Assembly: GCA_963579025.1 (NCBI GenBank)
Contig: CAUZFZ010000022.1
Span: 1-64,000, forward strand
DNA: 64,000 nt
Direction of reading: 5' to 3'
From: CAUZFZ01 sp963579025
GTDB lineage: Bacteria; Planctomycetota; Planctomycetia; Planctomycetales; Planctomycetaceae
Shown: piece by piece, positions 41,495 to 49,724 of the stretch
How the letters are laid out: each line of letters opens with the position of its first letter
How positions within the stretch are numbered: position 1 is the stretch's first letter
Made by a program: the position numbers and the translations under genes
The notes under the pieces: generated by a model
What the model was told of the DNA's origin: nothing
What the model saw: the letters and a program-made list of their open reading frames with translations, nothing else
Database searches by the model: none

Positions 41495-44152
41495 CTAAGC
41501 AGAAGGCGGGTCCGATTCGAAGTCGTAGAGGGCATTGATTTCCTCAGGAGATAACGCACGGTTGTAGATGCGGACGTCGTCGATCTGTCCGTCCCAAGGT
41601 CCGTACCCGGCCCCGCCCCAGATTCCTGATGTTAAGTCGACGTTTGCGTTCGTAAAGACTGGTGGGGCGTTTTCACGCACGCCGACGTGCTTGCCATCGA
41701 CGTATAAAATAATTCGCCGGGCACCAGGATCGCTGATTAGCATAGCATTGTGCCAGCTGCCATCTCGCACGTTCACACGAGACGCCAATATGCTTGCAGC
41801 GAGTCCGTCCCCATGCCCGACAACAGCCACTAACGTTCCTCCCTGAATGTCCAGAAACGATCCTCCTTGATCTTTCTCATTAGTGTCTGTGACGAGGAAC
41901 ATGTAATTCAAGTGTCTTAGTTGGCCCCCTTCTCCTTTCGCCAGAATGGTACGGTAAATGTTTGTCGGGTGATCGGACCCGCCTCTAAACCAAACGCTAA
42001 TCGTGAACTCCTGAAGAGCTAAGCGGGGCGAATGGCCAAAGGTGATATACCCGCCTTTGCTACCGAAGTCGAACGCACTATTGATCGCCCCAAAACGATT
42101 AACGGTAGCCCTAAGTCCGCCAACAATAATCACACCGTCTTTCCCGCCCTCGCTCTCGTCTTTTGCATTCCCGTTGAGTGGGTAGTACGCGACGAGTCCA
42201 TTATTAAAGTCGAAACTGCCTGTTGTTGATGGATCAGTAGTGGGTATGTCGCCTGCCGCTGTGGTGCTGTTCGATCCTGGGACTGTCGGTGTGGGATCGG
42301 AACTGGTCCAGACTGCGATTACGATCATTGCCGTCACCAGCAAGCCGGCTGCCCTCTGAACGCGTGGAGCCGAGAGCACTCCACGCCAGTCTGTGTTTCG
42401 GCGATGTCGGGAAAGCTGGCGAATGGGAACCGAAATCGTATACGGCTGCGAGTTCTGCTGAGAGCCGAACACGTCTGCGTATGCATCCCCATCCGTCGAA
42501 GCAGCGTCATTCGGCACCGGCTGTGCGGGTGCTCGGGAGGTTTGCCGTTTCTTTGTCAGTCTTGCCAGCAGCCGACTGGCGGCGGTGTTGTTCGGTTTCA
42601 GTTCCAGATAACGCGTCACCCGTTCTTCCAAGCCATCGTACTCTCGGGCCTCAATCGCCTGTTGAATCTCCTCAGTAAGGGCCTGGGCTTCTGCCGAACG
42701 GGCGGACACGTCGGCAATCAGCTGCCGTGTCTCATCGGAACGCAATGGTGTGGGGACCAGGTCCAGGTGTTTCTGTGCTGCTTTGAATCGGCCCTGATCC
42801 AGTTGTTCCCGAGCAGCAGCCTGCAGCTCTGCCTGCTGCTGTGACAACGTATCCAGTTCTCGGGACAACGTCTGTTGTATTTCTCTGGCCCATTCACAAT
42901 GAGCAGTCAGTGCCGGATGCCGGGCATCAACCAGCGGCTGCAGGCGATTTAGTACGTCTGCATGTCGGTAGGACGCCCGAAGAGACTGTACCTCGTCACG
43001 TAGTTCTTGAGCCGCTGCCTGTCTCGATTCCACCTCCGTGCGAAGATCAACGCCACATGAACCGCAATAGCGTTCCCAAATGGGGATGTTGCATCCGCAC
43101 TTCGGGCAGGAACAGATCAAAGACGTACCGCAGCCCTTGCAGAACTGGCGGGACGAATCATTTAACACATCACAGTCAGCACATTGGCCCTCGTTCAGCT
43201 CTAGCGGGTTGGCAACTGCAGATGTCCTCTGTGAAACTGTCGACCGCAACTGCTGACGGTATTCAAGCATCGTCTCAAAACGGTCAGCCGGATTCGTCTT
43301 CAAGGCTCTTAGAATTGTGTCACGCACAGCCATCGGGATCAGCTCGGTGTCGATGACTCGCGGAAGTTCACCGCTCACCAGCTGGTAGAACGTAGCCGCC
43401 AGGCTCCATTGATCGCTGCGGTGATCGGTCTGCCTGGCATTGTGACGCTGTTCTGGAGGCATGAAGTCCAGTGTGCCAAGTATCGAACCCGCCATCGTTT
43501 GGCCGGCGTTGCCTGCGTTCTGGCGAGCCAGACCGAAGTCCGTCAACTTCGGTTCACCTCGACTTGTGAGCAGAATATTGGCCGGTTTGACGTCACGGTG
43601 GATGATTCCCGCTGAGTGAGCCATCCCGAGGCCGTCACACAGCTGACAGGTCAGTTCCACCGCTTCTTCCAAGGGCAACGCCCCGTCACGGCAGCGGTCC
43701 AGCAAACTGCCACCGTCCACGTATTCCATGATCAGAAACGGACCATCCTTGTCTCGACCGTAGTCGTAAATCTGGACGATGTTGAAATGGTTCAAGGCCG
43801 CAATCGACTGAGCTTCCGTCAGAAATCGCCGGACCGCCTTCTGGCTCTTCACCGCATCACCCAGCATACGCTTGATGGCGACTTTGCGATTCAGACGCGT
43901 ATCGGTCGCCAGCAGCACTTCACCCATTCCGCCTCTGCCCAGAGTCTCCTCAACCGTGTACCGGGAGAGATCGACGACATCCATCTCCAGATCAGTATCA
44001 CCAGTCAGCCCTCCAATCTCGGACCACGGAGATTCGTCATCGCCGCCGAACGTCGACTGATCACCCAGACTGCGCGGCGAGGAATCCGCAGGCTGTGCTG
44101 CACCGCCTTCGTACGTAGGCTGCTCGCCCAGGCTCTGGTGGTTGTCGGGCAT
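41495..44152 (-). CDS. Ser/Thr protein kinase with zinc ribbons, coiled coil, TM helix and LamG-type domain
   Basis: This 885-residue protein has, in order: kinase domain 65-300 (Gly-rich GRGGMGEV, Lys94, HRDVKPAN with Asp187, DFG at 205-207); a cluster of zinc-ribbon cysteines at 324-366 (C324, C327, C338, C341, C347, C349, C352, C354, C363, C366); coiled coil at about 375-515; a transmembrane helix at 602-616; a Thr-rich linker; and a C-terminal LamG/concanavalin-like domain at 653-875 (LVAYYPLNGNAKDES, GQIDDVRIYNRALSPEEI). The kinase should be cytoplasmic and the lectin-like domain outside, the layout of a carbohydrate- or protein-sensing receptor. It is the last gene of a three-gene operon with an FHA protein, a plausible reader of the phosphorylation, and an SPFH protein. 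Confidence 0.93.
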   Translation of the reverse strand: MPDNHQSLGEQPTYEGGAAQPADSSPRSLGDQSTFGGDDESPWSEIGGLTGDTDLEMDVVDLSRYTVEETLGRGGMGEVLLATDTRLNRKVAIKRMLGDAVKSQKAVRRFLTEAQSIAALNHFNIVQIYDYGRDKDGPFLIMEYVDGGSLLDRCRDGALPLEEAVELTCQLCDGLGMAHSAGIIHRDVKPANILLTSRGEPKLTDFGLARQNAGNAGQTMAGSILGTLDFMPPEQRHNARQTDHRSDQWSLAATFYQLVSGELPRVIDTELIPMAVRDTILRALKTNPADRFETMLEYRQQLRSTVSQRTSAVANPLELNEGQCADCDVLNDSSRQFCKGCGTSLICSCPKCGCNIPIWERYCGSCGVDLRTEVESRQAAAQELRDEVQSLRASYRHADVLNRLQPLVDARHPALTAHCEWAREIQQTLSRELDTLSQQQAELQAAAREQLDQGRFKAAQKHLDLVPTPLRSDETRQLIADVSARSAEAQALTEEIQQAIEAREYDGLEERVTRYLELKPNNTAASRLLARLTKKRQTSRAPAQPVPNDAASTDGDAYADVFGSQQNSQPYTISVPIRQLSRHRRNTDWRGVLSAPRVQRAAGLLVTAMIVIAVWTSSDPTPTVPGSNSTTAAGDIPTTDPSTTGSFDFNNGLVAYYPLNGNAKDESEGGKDGVIIVGGLRATVNRFGAINSAFDFGSKGGYITFGHSPRLALQEFTISVWFRGGSDHPTNIYRTILAKGEGGQLRHLNYMFLVTDTNEKDQGGSFLDIQGGTLVAVVGHGDGLAASILASRVNVRDGSWHNAMLISDPGARRIILYVDGKHVGVRENAPPVFTNANVDLTSGIWGGAGYGPWDGQIDDVRIYNRALSPEEINALYDFESDPPSA

Positions 44153-44336
44153 GGCTGTGAATTCCGGGAGTAACTGTACCGGTGATTCAGAATAACGTCG
44201 GTCTCAACACACAGTCTTTGCGCTGACTGATCAAAGGTCATGATACCAAGCGCTGCTCCTGGAACGTCATGTTGCCACTGACTCGGCGTTACTGGCTCGG
44301 GCGTCTCAGCGAGGCGGTCAAGCGACAGACGCTGTT

Positions 44337-46289
44337 TCAAAGGCCAATCTGGGTACAGGGCTGCAATGTCAATTGAGTCTCGCCAATGGTGATTGATGAG
44401 CCGACTCGTAGTTCCACCAGTTCGTGCGGCGAGACCTCGTGACCATCGACGCGAACGCTCTCGCCCGACGTCGTCCGCTCAAGCCAGAACGACTCGGCCG
44501 CGTGGATCAGCCTTGCGTGAGTTCCCTTTCGCGTTGTCGGTAGACAGATGGCATGACTGCCGGACGAACGACCAATCCACGCCTGGCGGAATACGGCGAC
44601 GTACTCTTCCTGGTCCCTGAGCCCATCGCGACGTTTCATTCGCAGGCCGTCGATGCCGGCCGCTGCCGCGGACAGCCACTGACGAGGGATCGGTTCACAC
44701 AGCGCATCGGCCAGCAGCGATTCCCAGCCGGGCGATTGCTCGACACCGCGTGGCTGCGTGTGGCGGCCGAACACTCGCGTCTCCAGCACGTACGGCACAT
44801 CGACATCAAGCGAAATTCCCAGTTCCATGTCGAACGCCTCATCACACCGGCACGGGTCAAGCAGGATTTCGTCAGTGACCGGGTCCATGCCCACGCTGAT
44901 TCCCGTCGTCGATTTGTCCGTAACCAGCAATCCGCGATCCGTGAGCGACATGGTGGCGTGAGTGCGTGACAGTTTCCGCGAGTTGGCGTCGTTCGCGTCG
45001 GAACGCGGCAGGAAACGAGTCACAATGTCGTTTTCGCGGTTTCTGCCCAGTCGAAAGTGGCGCCGAGCCAGCAGGACGATCTGTCGACCGTCAGAACAGA
45101 CCAGTGTGACTGCGTCTGTTGGACTGTGGTGAGCCTGCGTGCGCAGCCGTGGCATCAGTTGTTCGCGTTCGGTATCGACTTCGAGTGAATACTCGTGAGT
45201 GACTTCTTCCGTCGGCGTGTCCTGCGTTTCCAGTCCCGTCTGGATATTGATGATGCCGGCTTCGTCGCCCTTCAGTATGACGCGGCCAAACCGCTGCAGG
45301 TCCTGACCGTTGAGATTCACCACGGACTGGCCGTCGCCGGAGATCTCGAGTGTCGGCTCTCCCTCAGATTTGCGAATCGACAACCGAATGACGGTTCGGA
45401 AACAGCGTGGCAGTTTCGCGTCGGGTGACTTCGGAAACGTGACGGACAGCTCCAGCAGATACTGTCCCGGACGACAGTCCTGATGATTGGTCGTGAGTGC
45501 AAACGGGACGTGAAATCCCCATAGCCCATCGCCCTCACTGCGGGCCGCATCGGGAAGCTGAGCCGGATCGTGATCCAGAGCCGAGTCAATCTCCACGTTG
45601 ATTCGCGGCTGCAGATAACGGCCAGACGCGGCGATCAGAAAGTGCGGTCGCACCACATGCCCGATCTCCGGCTGACTGCCCCAGTGAACGAGCAGTCGCG
45701 GTGGTTGAGCAGATTCCTGCTGCTGCGCGGCACTGGCGAAAACGTGGGAGAAGTCTCGGTCGAGCCGGTCGAGTGACGATGAATCAGGGGGCGGCGGTTC
45801 GGTAGTTGATTCCGCCTGACGATCCGGAGCGATCTGCGGAAGCGAGGGCGGCAGTGTGTCGTGAACGGGATCGGGCGGCAGTTCAAGGCGCGCTCGCGCC
45901 GATTCTTCAAGAAGACCCGACGGTGAGGAGCTGTTATTCAGGAGCAGGTCCACAATAGGCCCCGCAACGTCGGGCGGAACTCCGGCGGCCTGCAACAGAC
46001 GCTCAATCTGTTCAGGCGTTTCACGACCGGACAGGTGTTCCTGGATCTCGGCGCCGAGGGCCAGAATACGATCATGGCACGGCAGGGTGTCTCGCACTTT
46101 CTCTGCCAGCGCTGCAGCGTACTCATCGTCAACGGCCGCTGCCGTCAGCATTTTGACTGCCCGCTCTGCCACTTCGGAGGGCATTCCGGCTGCGCCGACC
46201 AGTCGCCGGACCTCGTCGTCCGTCTCAGTTCCGGTCAGGTGTTTCCGGATCTCGCCGCAAAGGAGTTTCAGGTCCATCGAGTCGGTCAT
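44337..46289 (-). CDS. FHA-domain protein with duplicated N-terminal helical module
   Basis: I choose MTDSMDLKLL at 46289, though the frame starts at 46325 and an internal ATG at 46277 is also possible. Residues 7-48 and 75-116 are two copies of one helical module (18 identities in 42: EIRKHLTG.ET... against EIQEHLSGRET...). A Pro/Ser-rich linker precedes a beta-rich region (about 195-380). An FHA domain follows near 395-470 (RRHFRLGRNRENDIV, SRKLSRTHATMS) with the Arg, Ser and His of phosphothreonine binding. A second, FHA-like segment near the C-terminus ends SITIGETQLTLQP. It lies between the SPFH gene and the kinase gene on one strand, so it probably reads threonines phosphorylated by that kinase. 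Confidence 0.85.
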   Translation of the reverse strand: MTDSMDLKLLCGEIRKHLTGTETDDEVRRLVGAAGMPSEVAERAVKMLTAAAVDDEYAAALAEKVRDTLPCHDRILALGAEIQEHLSGRETPEQIERLLQAAGVPPDVAGPIVDLLLNNSSSPSGLLEESARARLELPPDPVHDTLPPSLPQIAPDRQAESTTEPPPPDSSSLDRLDRDFSHVFASAAQQQESAQPPRLLVHWGSQPEIGHVVRPHFLIAASGRYLQPRINVEIDSALDHDPAQLPDAARSEGDGLWGFHVPFALTTNHQDCRPGQYLLELSVTFPKSPDAKLPRCFRTVIRLSIRKSEGEPTLEISGDGQSVVNLNGQDLQRFGRVILKGDEAGIINIQTGLETQDTPTEEVTHEYSLEVDTEREQLMPRLRTQAHHSPTDAVTLVCSDGRQIVLLARRHFRLGRNRENDIVTRFLPRSDANDANSRKLSRTHATMSLTDRGLLVTDKSTTGISVGMDPVTDEILLDPCRCDEAFDMELGISLDVDVPYVLETRVFGRHTQPRGVEQSPGWESLLADALCEPIPRQWLSAAAAGIDGLRMKRRDGLRDQEEYVAVFRQAWIGRSSGSHAICLPTTRKGTHARLIHAAESFWLERTTSGESVRVDGHEVSPHELVELRVGSSITIGETQLTLQPCTQIGL

Positions 46290-46407
46290 CCGGTTTCGAA
46301 CAGAAGCCACAGCGGAAACAAACAACAGATGACTCCGGATTGTCTTGCACCCGTCGCGTGCTTCACTTCAGGAATTCATCGCGCCATCCCAATCGTTCAC
46401 AATCGTC

Positions 46408-48510
46408 TTACAGCGGTGGTGGTGTCGTCGGAACGCTGAACGAAGACGACCAGGCTGGAACCTGTCCGATCGGTTCCCAGCCGCTCATCCCGGCGCACCA
46501 CGTCAGAGTTGCCGAATTCACCGAACCCGCCGCAATCTGCTGACGGACCTGGCTGGGGGTCAGAGGCCCGGCCTGCTGACCTCCAATCGCCACGTGCCAG
46601 GTCGGTGCTTCTGTCAGCGGCGGTGGAGAACCAGTTCTTGCGGCGTCTGCCGCGACGGAACTCGCACCCGGCACGGCAACCACGCCCCCCAATCCGCCGA
46701 GTCCACCCGCAACAACCGTCGCCTTCTTCGCGGCACTGACGTCTGATGCCAGTTCCTTTTGCGACTGCATGGCCCGCTGATACGCGTCCGCCTTTGCACG
46801 TTCGGTGTCGTTAAGTTTGTCGTACAGACGCAAACGTTCTTCATTCAGCGCTTCCGCTGTTTCCAGCTTCGACTTCGTGAGGTGCTCCTGCTTCTTGAGG
46901 TCTGCCAACAGCGCGGCGTTGCCTTCATTGGCCGTTGCGATCATGGCTTCCGCACTCAGGCTGCCCATCGCCTGGATGCGTTCGAGTTCCCGCGCGTGCG
47001 AGCGATCGTCCTTAAGCAACTCCAGATCAAGTTCGTTCTGTTTGCGACGGTGGTCGAAGTCCAGATTCATGTCTTGAACACGCCGCATGCGATCGATCTG
47101 ACTGTCGGACTTCTGATTGGCGTGTTCGAGTTCCCATTCCTTGCGGCGTTTCGTCAGTTCAAGGTTCTGTTCTTCCAGATGCGCCTTGAGCTCGATCTCC
47201 AGCATCGCGACGCGGTTCTTGCGTTCGCGACGTGAGATGCGAATCTCGTCGGCGATCGCGTCCAGACGCTGAGTCTGCAACGCCTGTTCGGTTTGTTCTT
47301 CGCGGCGATTGACACCGTCGCGACGCAGTTCATCCCATTTGAAGTCACGAGCCTTACGCCGTTCGTCCCGAGCGGACTGCAGCCGGTCGCGTTCCAGTTG
47401 AAGTTTCTGCTGCCAGTCCTGATTGCGTTTGGAATGCGTCAGTTGTGACAGCTCGATCTCGTGTTCAATGGCACGCGCCGCCACTGCGTGATCCAGATCA
47501 ACGCGGGCGTTTTCGAGTTCCAGCCGCTGCTCGAGCTGCAACAGCTTTAACCCGTGCTGACGCGCGATGCCGCGATCCTGCTTGTTGGTCTCATAATCAA
47601 AAACCAGTTGATCGCGTTCTTCTCGCCTGAGGAGTTTCTGGCGATCGATGTCGAGCACGAACTGCCGCATCTCCTCTTCGCTGTTGACGCCATCCATCTT
47701 CCCGGCGTTGAGAGCCGACATCAGCTCACGCCGCACGGAATTCCGCTGCAGCCGCTTGTCGACTTCATCGCGGGCCAGTTCCGACTCTGTTTCCAGACGC
47801 AGAATCTGCAACCGCTTCTCTTCATCTTCGATCCAGCGATCACCGGAACGTTCTGCCAGAGCGTCGTGGTCCTCGTGTTCGATGTGCACCATCTGCACTT
47901 CGACGAACCGCAGTCCGTAGCGTTTGAGCGACGAGCACACTGCGTCTGTGACCGTGTCCGACATCTGCTGCTGGACGCCGGGGGTCATCAGGTCCTTGAT
48001 CGAAACGCTGCGGATCGCACCCCACAACGCCTGCCGCACCAGAGGCGAAACGAGTTCGCTCACCGACCTGTGTGTGGAATTCTCGACGTGCTTGATCAGC
48101 AGTCGTTCCTGCGCTCCCAGTAGATTCTCCAGGAACGCCGCGATGTCTTCGATCTGTACCGTCAGACGCACTTTGGCATCGACCGTCAGGAATTCCGCCG
48201 TGGGGACCTTCAACGCGAGCTGTAATGCAACGTCTTCCTGCCGAGCCAGTACGACGGTGACTTGTCGCTCACGCCAGAACTGCAGCCGTTCCAGAAACGT
48301 CTCCAGCACATAACTGCCAGGTGACACCTCACCCACCAGGCAACCCTCATCAACGACCAGTGCCCGTGTGCCGGCTTCAATCACGAGCGAACGCTGCTTC
48401 GGCAGTTCCAAAGGCCCGAACCGAAACACACCCTTCAGATCCGGGATCACAAGGCGCGTCGCGAAGTCATTGCTGTCCACTGACCAGCGCAGGTTTTCGA
48501 TTTCAGCCAT
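46408..48510 (-). CDS. SPFH/band-7 protein with long coiled coil and C-terminal GYF_2 domain
   Basis: The 700-residue product begins with an SPFH/band-7 domain (about 25-225) that lacks the usual N-terminal membrane helix. About 380 residues of charged coiled coil follow, rich in Glu/Arg/Gln. A short Gly/Ala-rich linker comes next (VVAGGLGGLGGVVAVPG, about 612-630). A GYF_2-type domain occupies 637-687 (TWHVAIGGQQAGPLTPSQV, SGWEPIGQVPAW). SPFH proteins form large oligomeric cages or scaffolds. The virion-core/YdjI-type relatives are cytoplasmic. GYF_2 domains are planctomycete adaptors thought to bind proline-rich peptides, and the downstream FHA protein has such a stretch. It is the first gene of the kinase operon. 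Confidence 0.88.
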   Translation of the reverse strand: MAEIENLRWSVDSNDFATRLVIPDLKGVFRFGPLELPKQRSLVIEAGTRALVVDEGCLVGEVSPGSYVLETFLERLQFWRERQVTVVLARQEDVALQLALKVPTAEFLTVDAKVRLTVQIEDIAAFLENLLGAQERLLIKHVENSTHRSVSELVSPLVRQALWGAIRSVSIKDLMTPGVQQQMSDTVTDAVCSSLKRYGLRFVEVQMVHIEHEDHDALAERSGDRWIEDEEKRLQILRLETESELARDEVDKRLQRNSVRRELMSALNAGKMDGVNSEEEMRQFVLDIDRQKLLRREERDQLVFDYETNKQDRGIARQHGLKLLQLEQRLELENARVDLDHAVAARAIEHEIELSQLTHSKRNQDWQQKLQLERDRLQSARDERRKARDFKWDELRRDGVNRREEQTEQALQTQRLDAIADEIRISRRERKNRVAMLEIELKAHLEEQNLELTKRRKEWELEHANQKSDSQIDRMRRVQDMNLDFDHRRKQNELDLELLKDDRSHARELERIQAMGSLSAEAMIATANEGNAALLADLKKQEHLTKSKLETAEALNEERLRLYDKLNDTERAKADAYQRAMQSQKELASDVSAAKKATVVAGGLGGLGGVVAVPGASSVAADAARTGSPPPLTEAPTWHVAIGGQQAGPLTPSQVRQQIAAGSVNSATLTWCAGMSGWEPIGQVPAWSSSFSVPTTPPPL

Positions 48511-48681
48511 CCGTTATTCCTTGTGCCCGGTTGCCGAAGTTTCTGGCTTCGGAAGTTTCTCGTCCCGATGGTAGTCGCCCGTCACTTTGTCCCGCCATGA
48601 TGTCGCCTGCCGTTCAGATTCGCCACAATGCGGTCGACAGTGGCGATGCCAACTCCCTGAAAGGAGTTGATCCCCTCAGAA

Positions 48682-49641
48682 ATGGACTTGGCACGAGGTC
48701 ACGCCTGCGATGTCGAGTACTGGCGGCGCAGCATCACGCATGATCCGCAACGTCGCTTTGTGATGGTTTCCGACAAGAACCGCTTCTACTTCCGGCCGCT
48801 GCGCAAAGTCCGGGACTCCGGCTGCGGCAACATCTCCGTCGTGGCGATCATCCACGCGGTGCATACAAAAGACGGATTCAACATTCGGACGAGCGGCACG
48901 AACATCAACTACGCGGACATCCTGAACGATCTCGCCGCGCAGGACGCCGTGGTCGTCGCGACGGACAGACAACGGCAGGACATTACTGACCGCTACGGGC
49001 CAGGCAATCTGCACGTCATCCCACATGCGTACCGCGAGAACACGTCGTCCGACGCGCCCGGGTTTCACGAGCGTGAACGCACCAGGGTCATCTACGTGGG
49101 ACGCTACAGCGAGGAGAAGAACCATCCGGCGGCCGTTCGCGCGTTCGTACGCGTCGTCGCAGAAATCCCGGAGGCGACGCTGCACACGTACGGCAGTGGC
49201 AGCAGAAAGTCCGAGATCGAGGCGCTGGTGACGAGTCTGGGAATGGAACAAAACATTTTCGTCCATGATTACGCAACGGACGTGGCCTCGCTCTACCGCT
49301 CTGCCGGACTGTCACTGCTGACCAGCAAGGGGGAAGGGTATGCGCTGGTCATCATGGAGAGCCTGTGTCACGGCTGCCCGGTCGTCGCCTTTGACGTCAA
49401 CTATGGCCCGGCGGACATGATCCGCCACGGAAAGACAGGAGCCTTGGTGCCGTTCAATCATGAAGAGGCATTGGCCACCGCCCTGATCGACATCCTGAAC
49501 GACACGCAGCGCCACGAGCAGATGTGTGACGACGCACTCGAGTCAGCATGTGAGTTCGGTGTTGACGTCGTCGCCGCAAAATGGAGACGCCTGCTTCACG
49601 AACTGTCTCACGCACCAGCGGCGCGGACCCCGATTCACTGA
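48682..49641 (+). CDS. GT4-type glycosyltransferase, probably 5'-truncated
   Basis: From the ATG at 48682 the product is 319 residues. An in-frame TGA at 48658 shows that no longer version exists. The C-terminal GT-B half is complete: RTRVIYVGRYSEEKNHP, GSGSRKSEIEALV, SKGEGYALVIMESLCHGCPVV and DVNYGPADMI with the donor-binding Glu motif. The N-terminal part matches only the middle of TagE/GtfA-type enzymes (VVVATDRQRQDI, LHVIPH), which are normally about 500 residues, so 150-200 residues seem to be missing. Full-length family members glucosylate wall polymers or proteins. A remnant of another gene abuts its stop codon, so the locus appears rearranged. It may be a pseudogene or a minimal enzyme. 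Confidence 0.65.
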   Translation: MDLARGHACDVEYWRRSITHDPQRRFVMVSDKNRFYFRPLRKVRDSGCGNISVVAIIHAVHTKDGFNIRTSGTNINYADILNDLAAQDAVVVATDRQRQDITDRYGPGNLHVIPHAYRENTSSDAPGFHERERTRVIYVGRYSEEKNHPAAVRAFVRVVAEIPEATLHTYGSGSRKSEIEALVTSLGMEQNIFVHDYATDVASLYRSAGLSLLTSKGEGYALVIMESLCHGCPVVAFDVNYGPADMIRHGKTGALVPFNHEEALATALIDILNDTQRHEQMCDDALESACEFGVDVVAAKWRRLLHELSHAPAARTPIH

Positions 49642-49642
49642 C

Positions 49643-49702
49643 TGGGCCGAAAGGGTTGCCAGCAGCCAGGCGAACGGAGAATGGTTACCATTGCTCAATT
49701 GA
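49643..49702 (+). pseudogene. 3' remnant of a Gfo/Idh/MocA oxidoreductase gene
   Basis: Read in frame ending at the TGA 49700-49702, the bases give ...AERVASSQANGEWLPLLN. The intact oxidoreductase at 40303-41478 ends ...EQSVASSQSNGAWLPLSAR. Fifteen bases (GTTGCCAGCAGCCAG) are identical between the two. No oxidoreductase sequence lies upstream; the glycosyltransferase stop codon precedes it directly. It is therefore the tail of a deleted or displaced paralogue. Confidence 0.7.
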
Positions 49703-49724
49703 CCGACCACCTCCCGGGTGAGCC

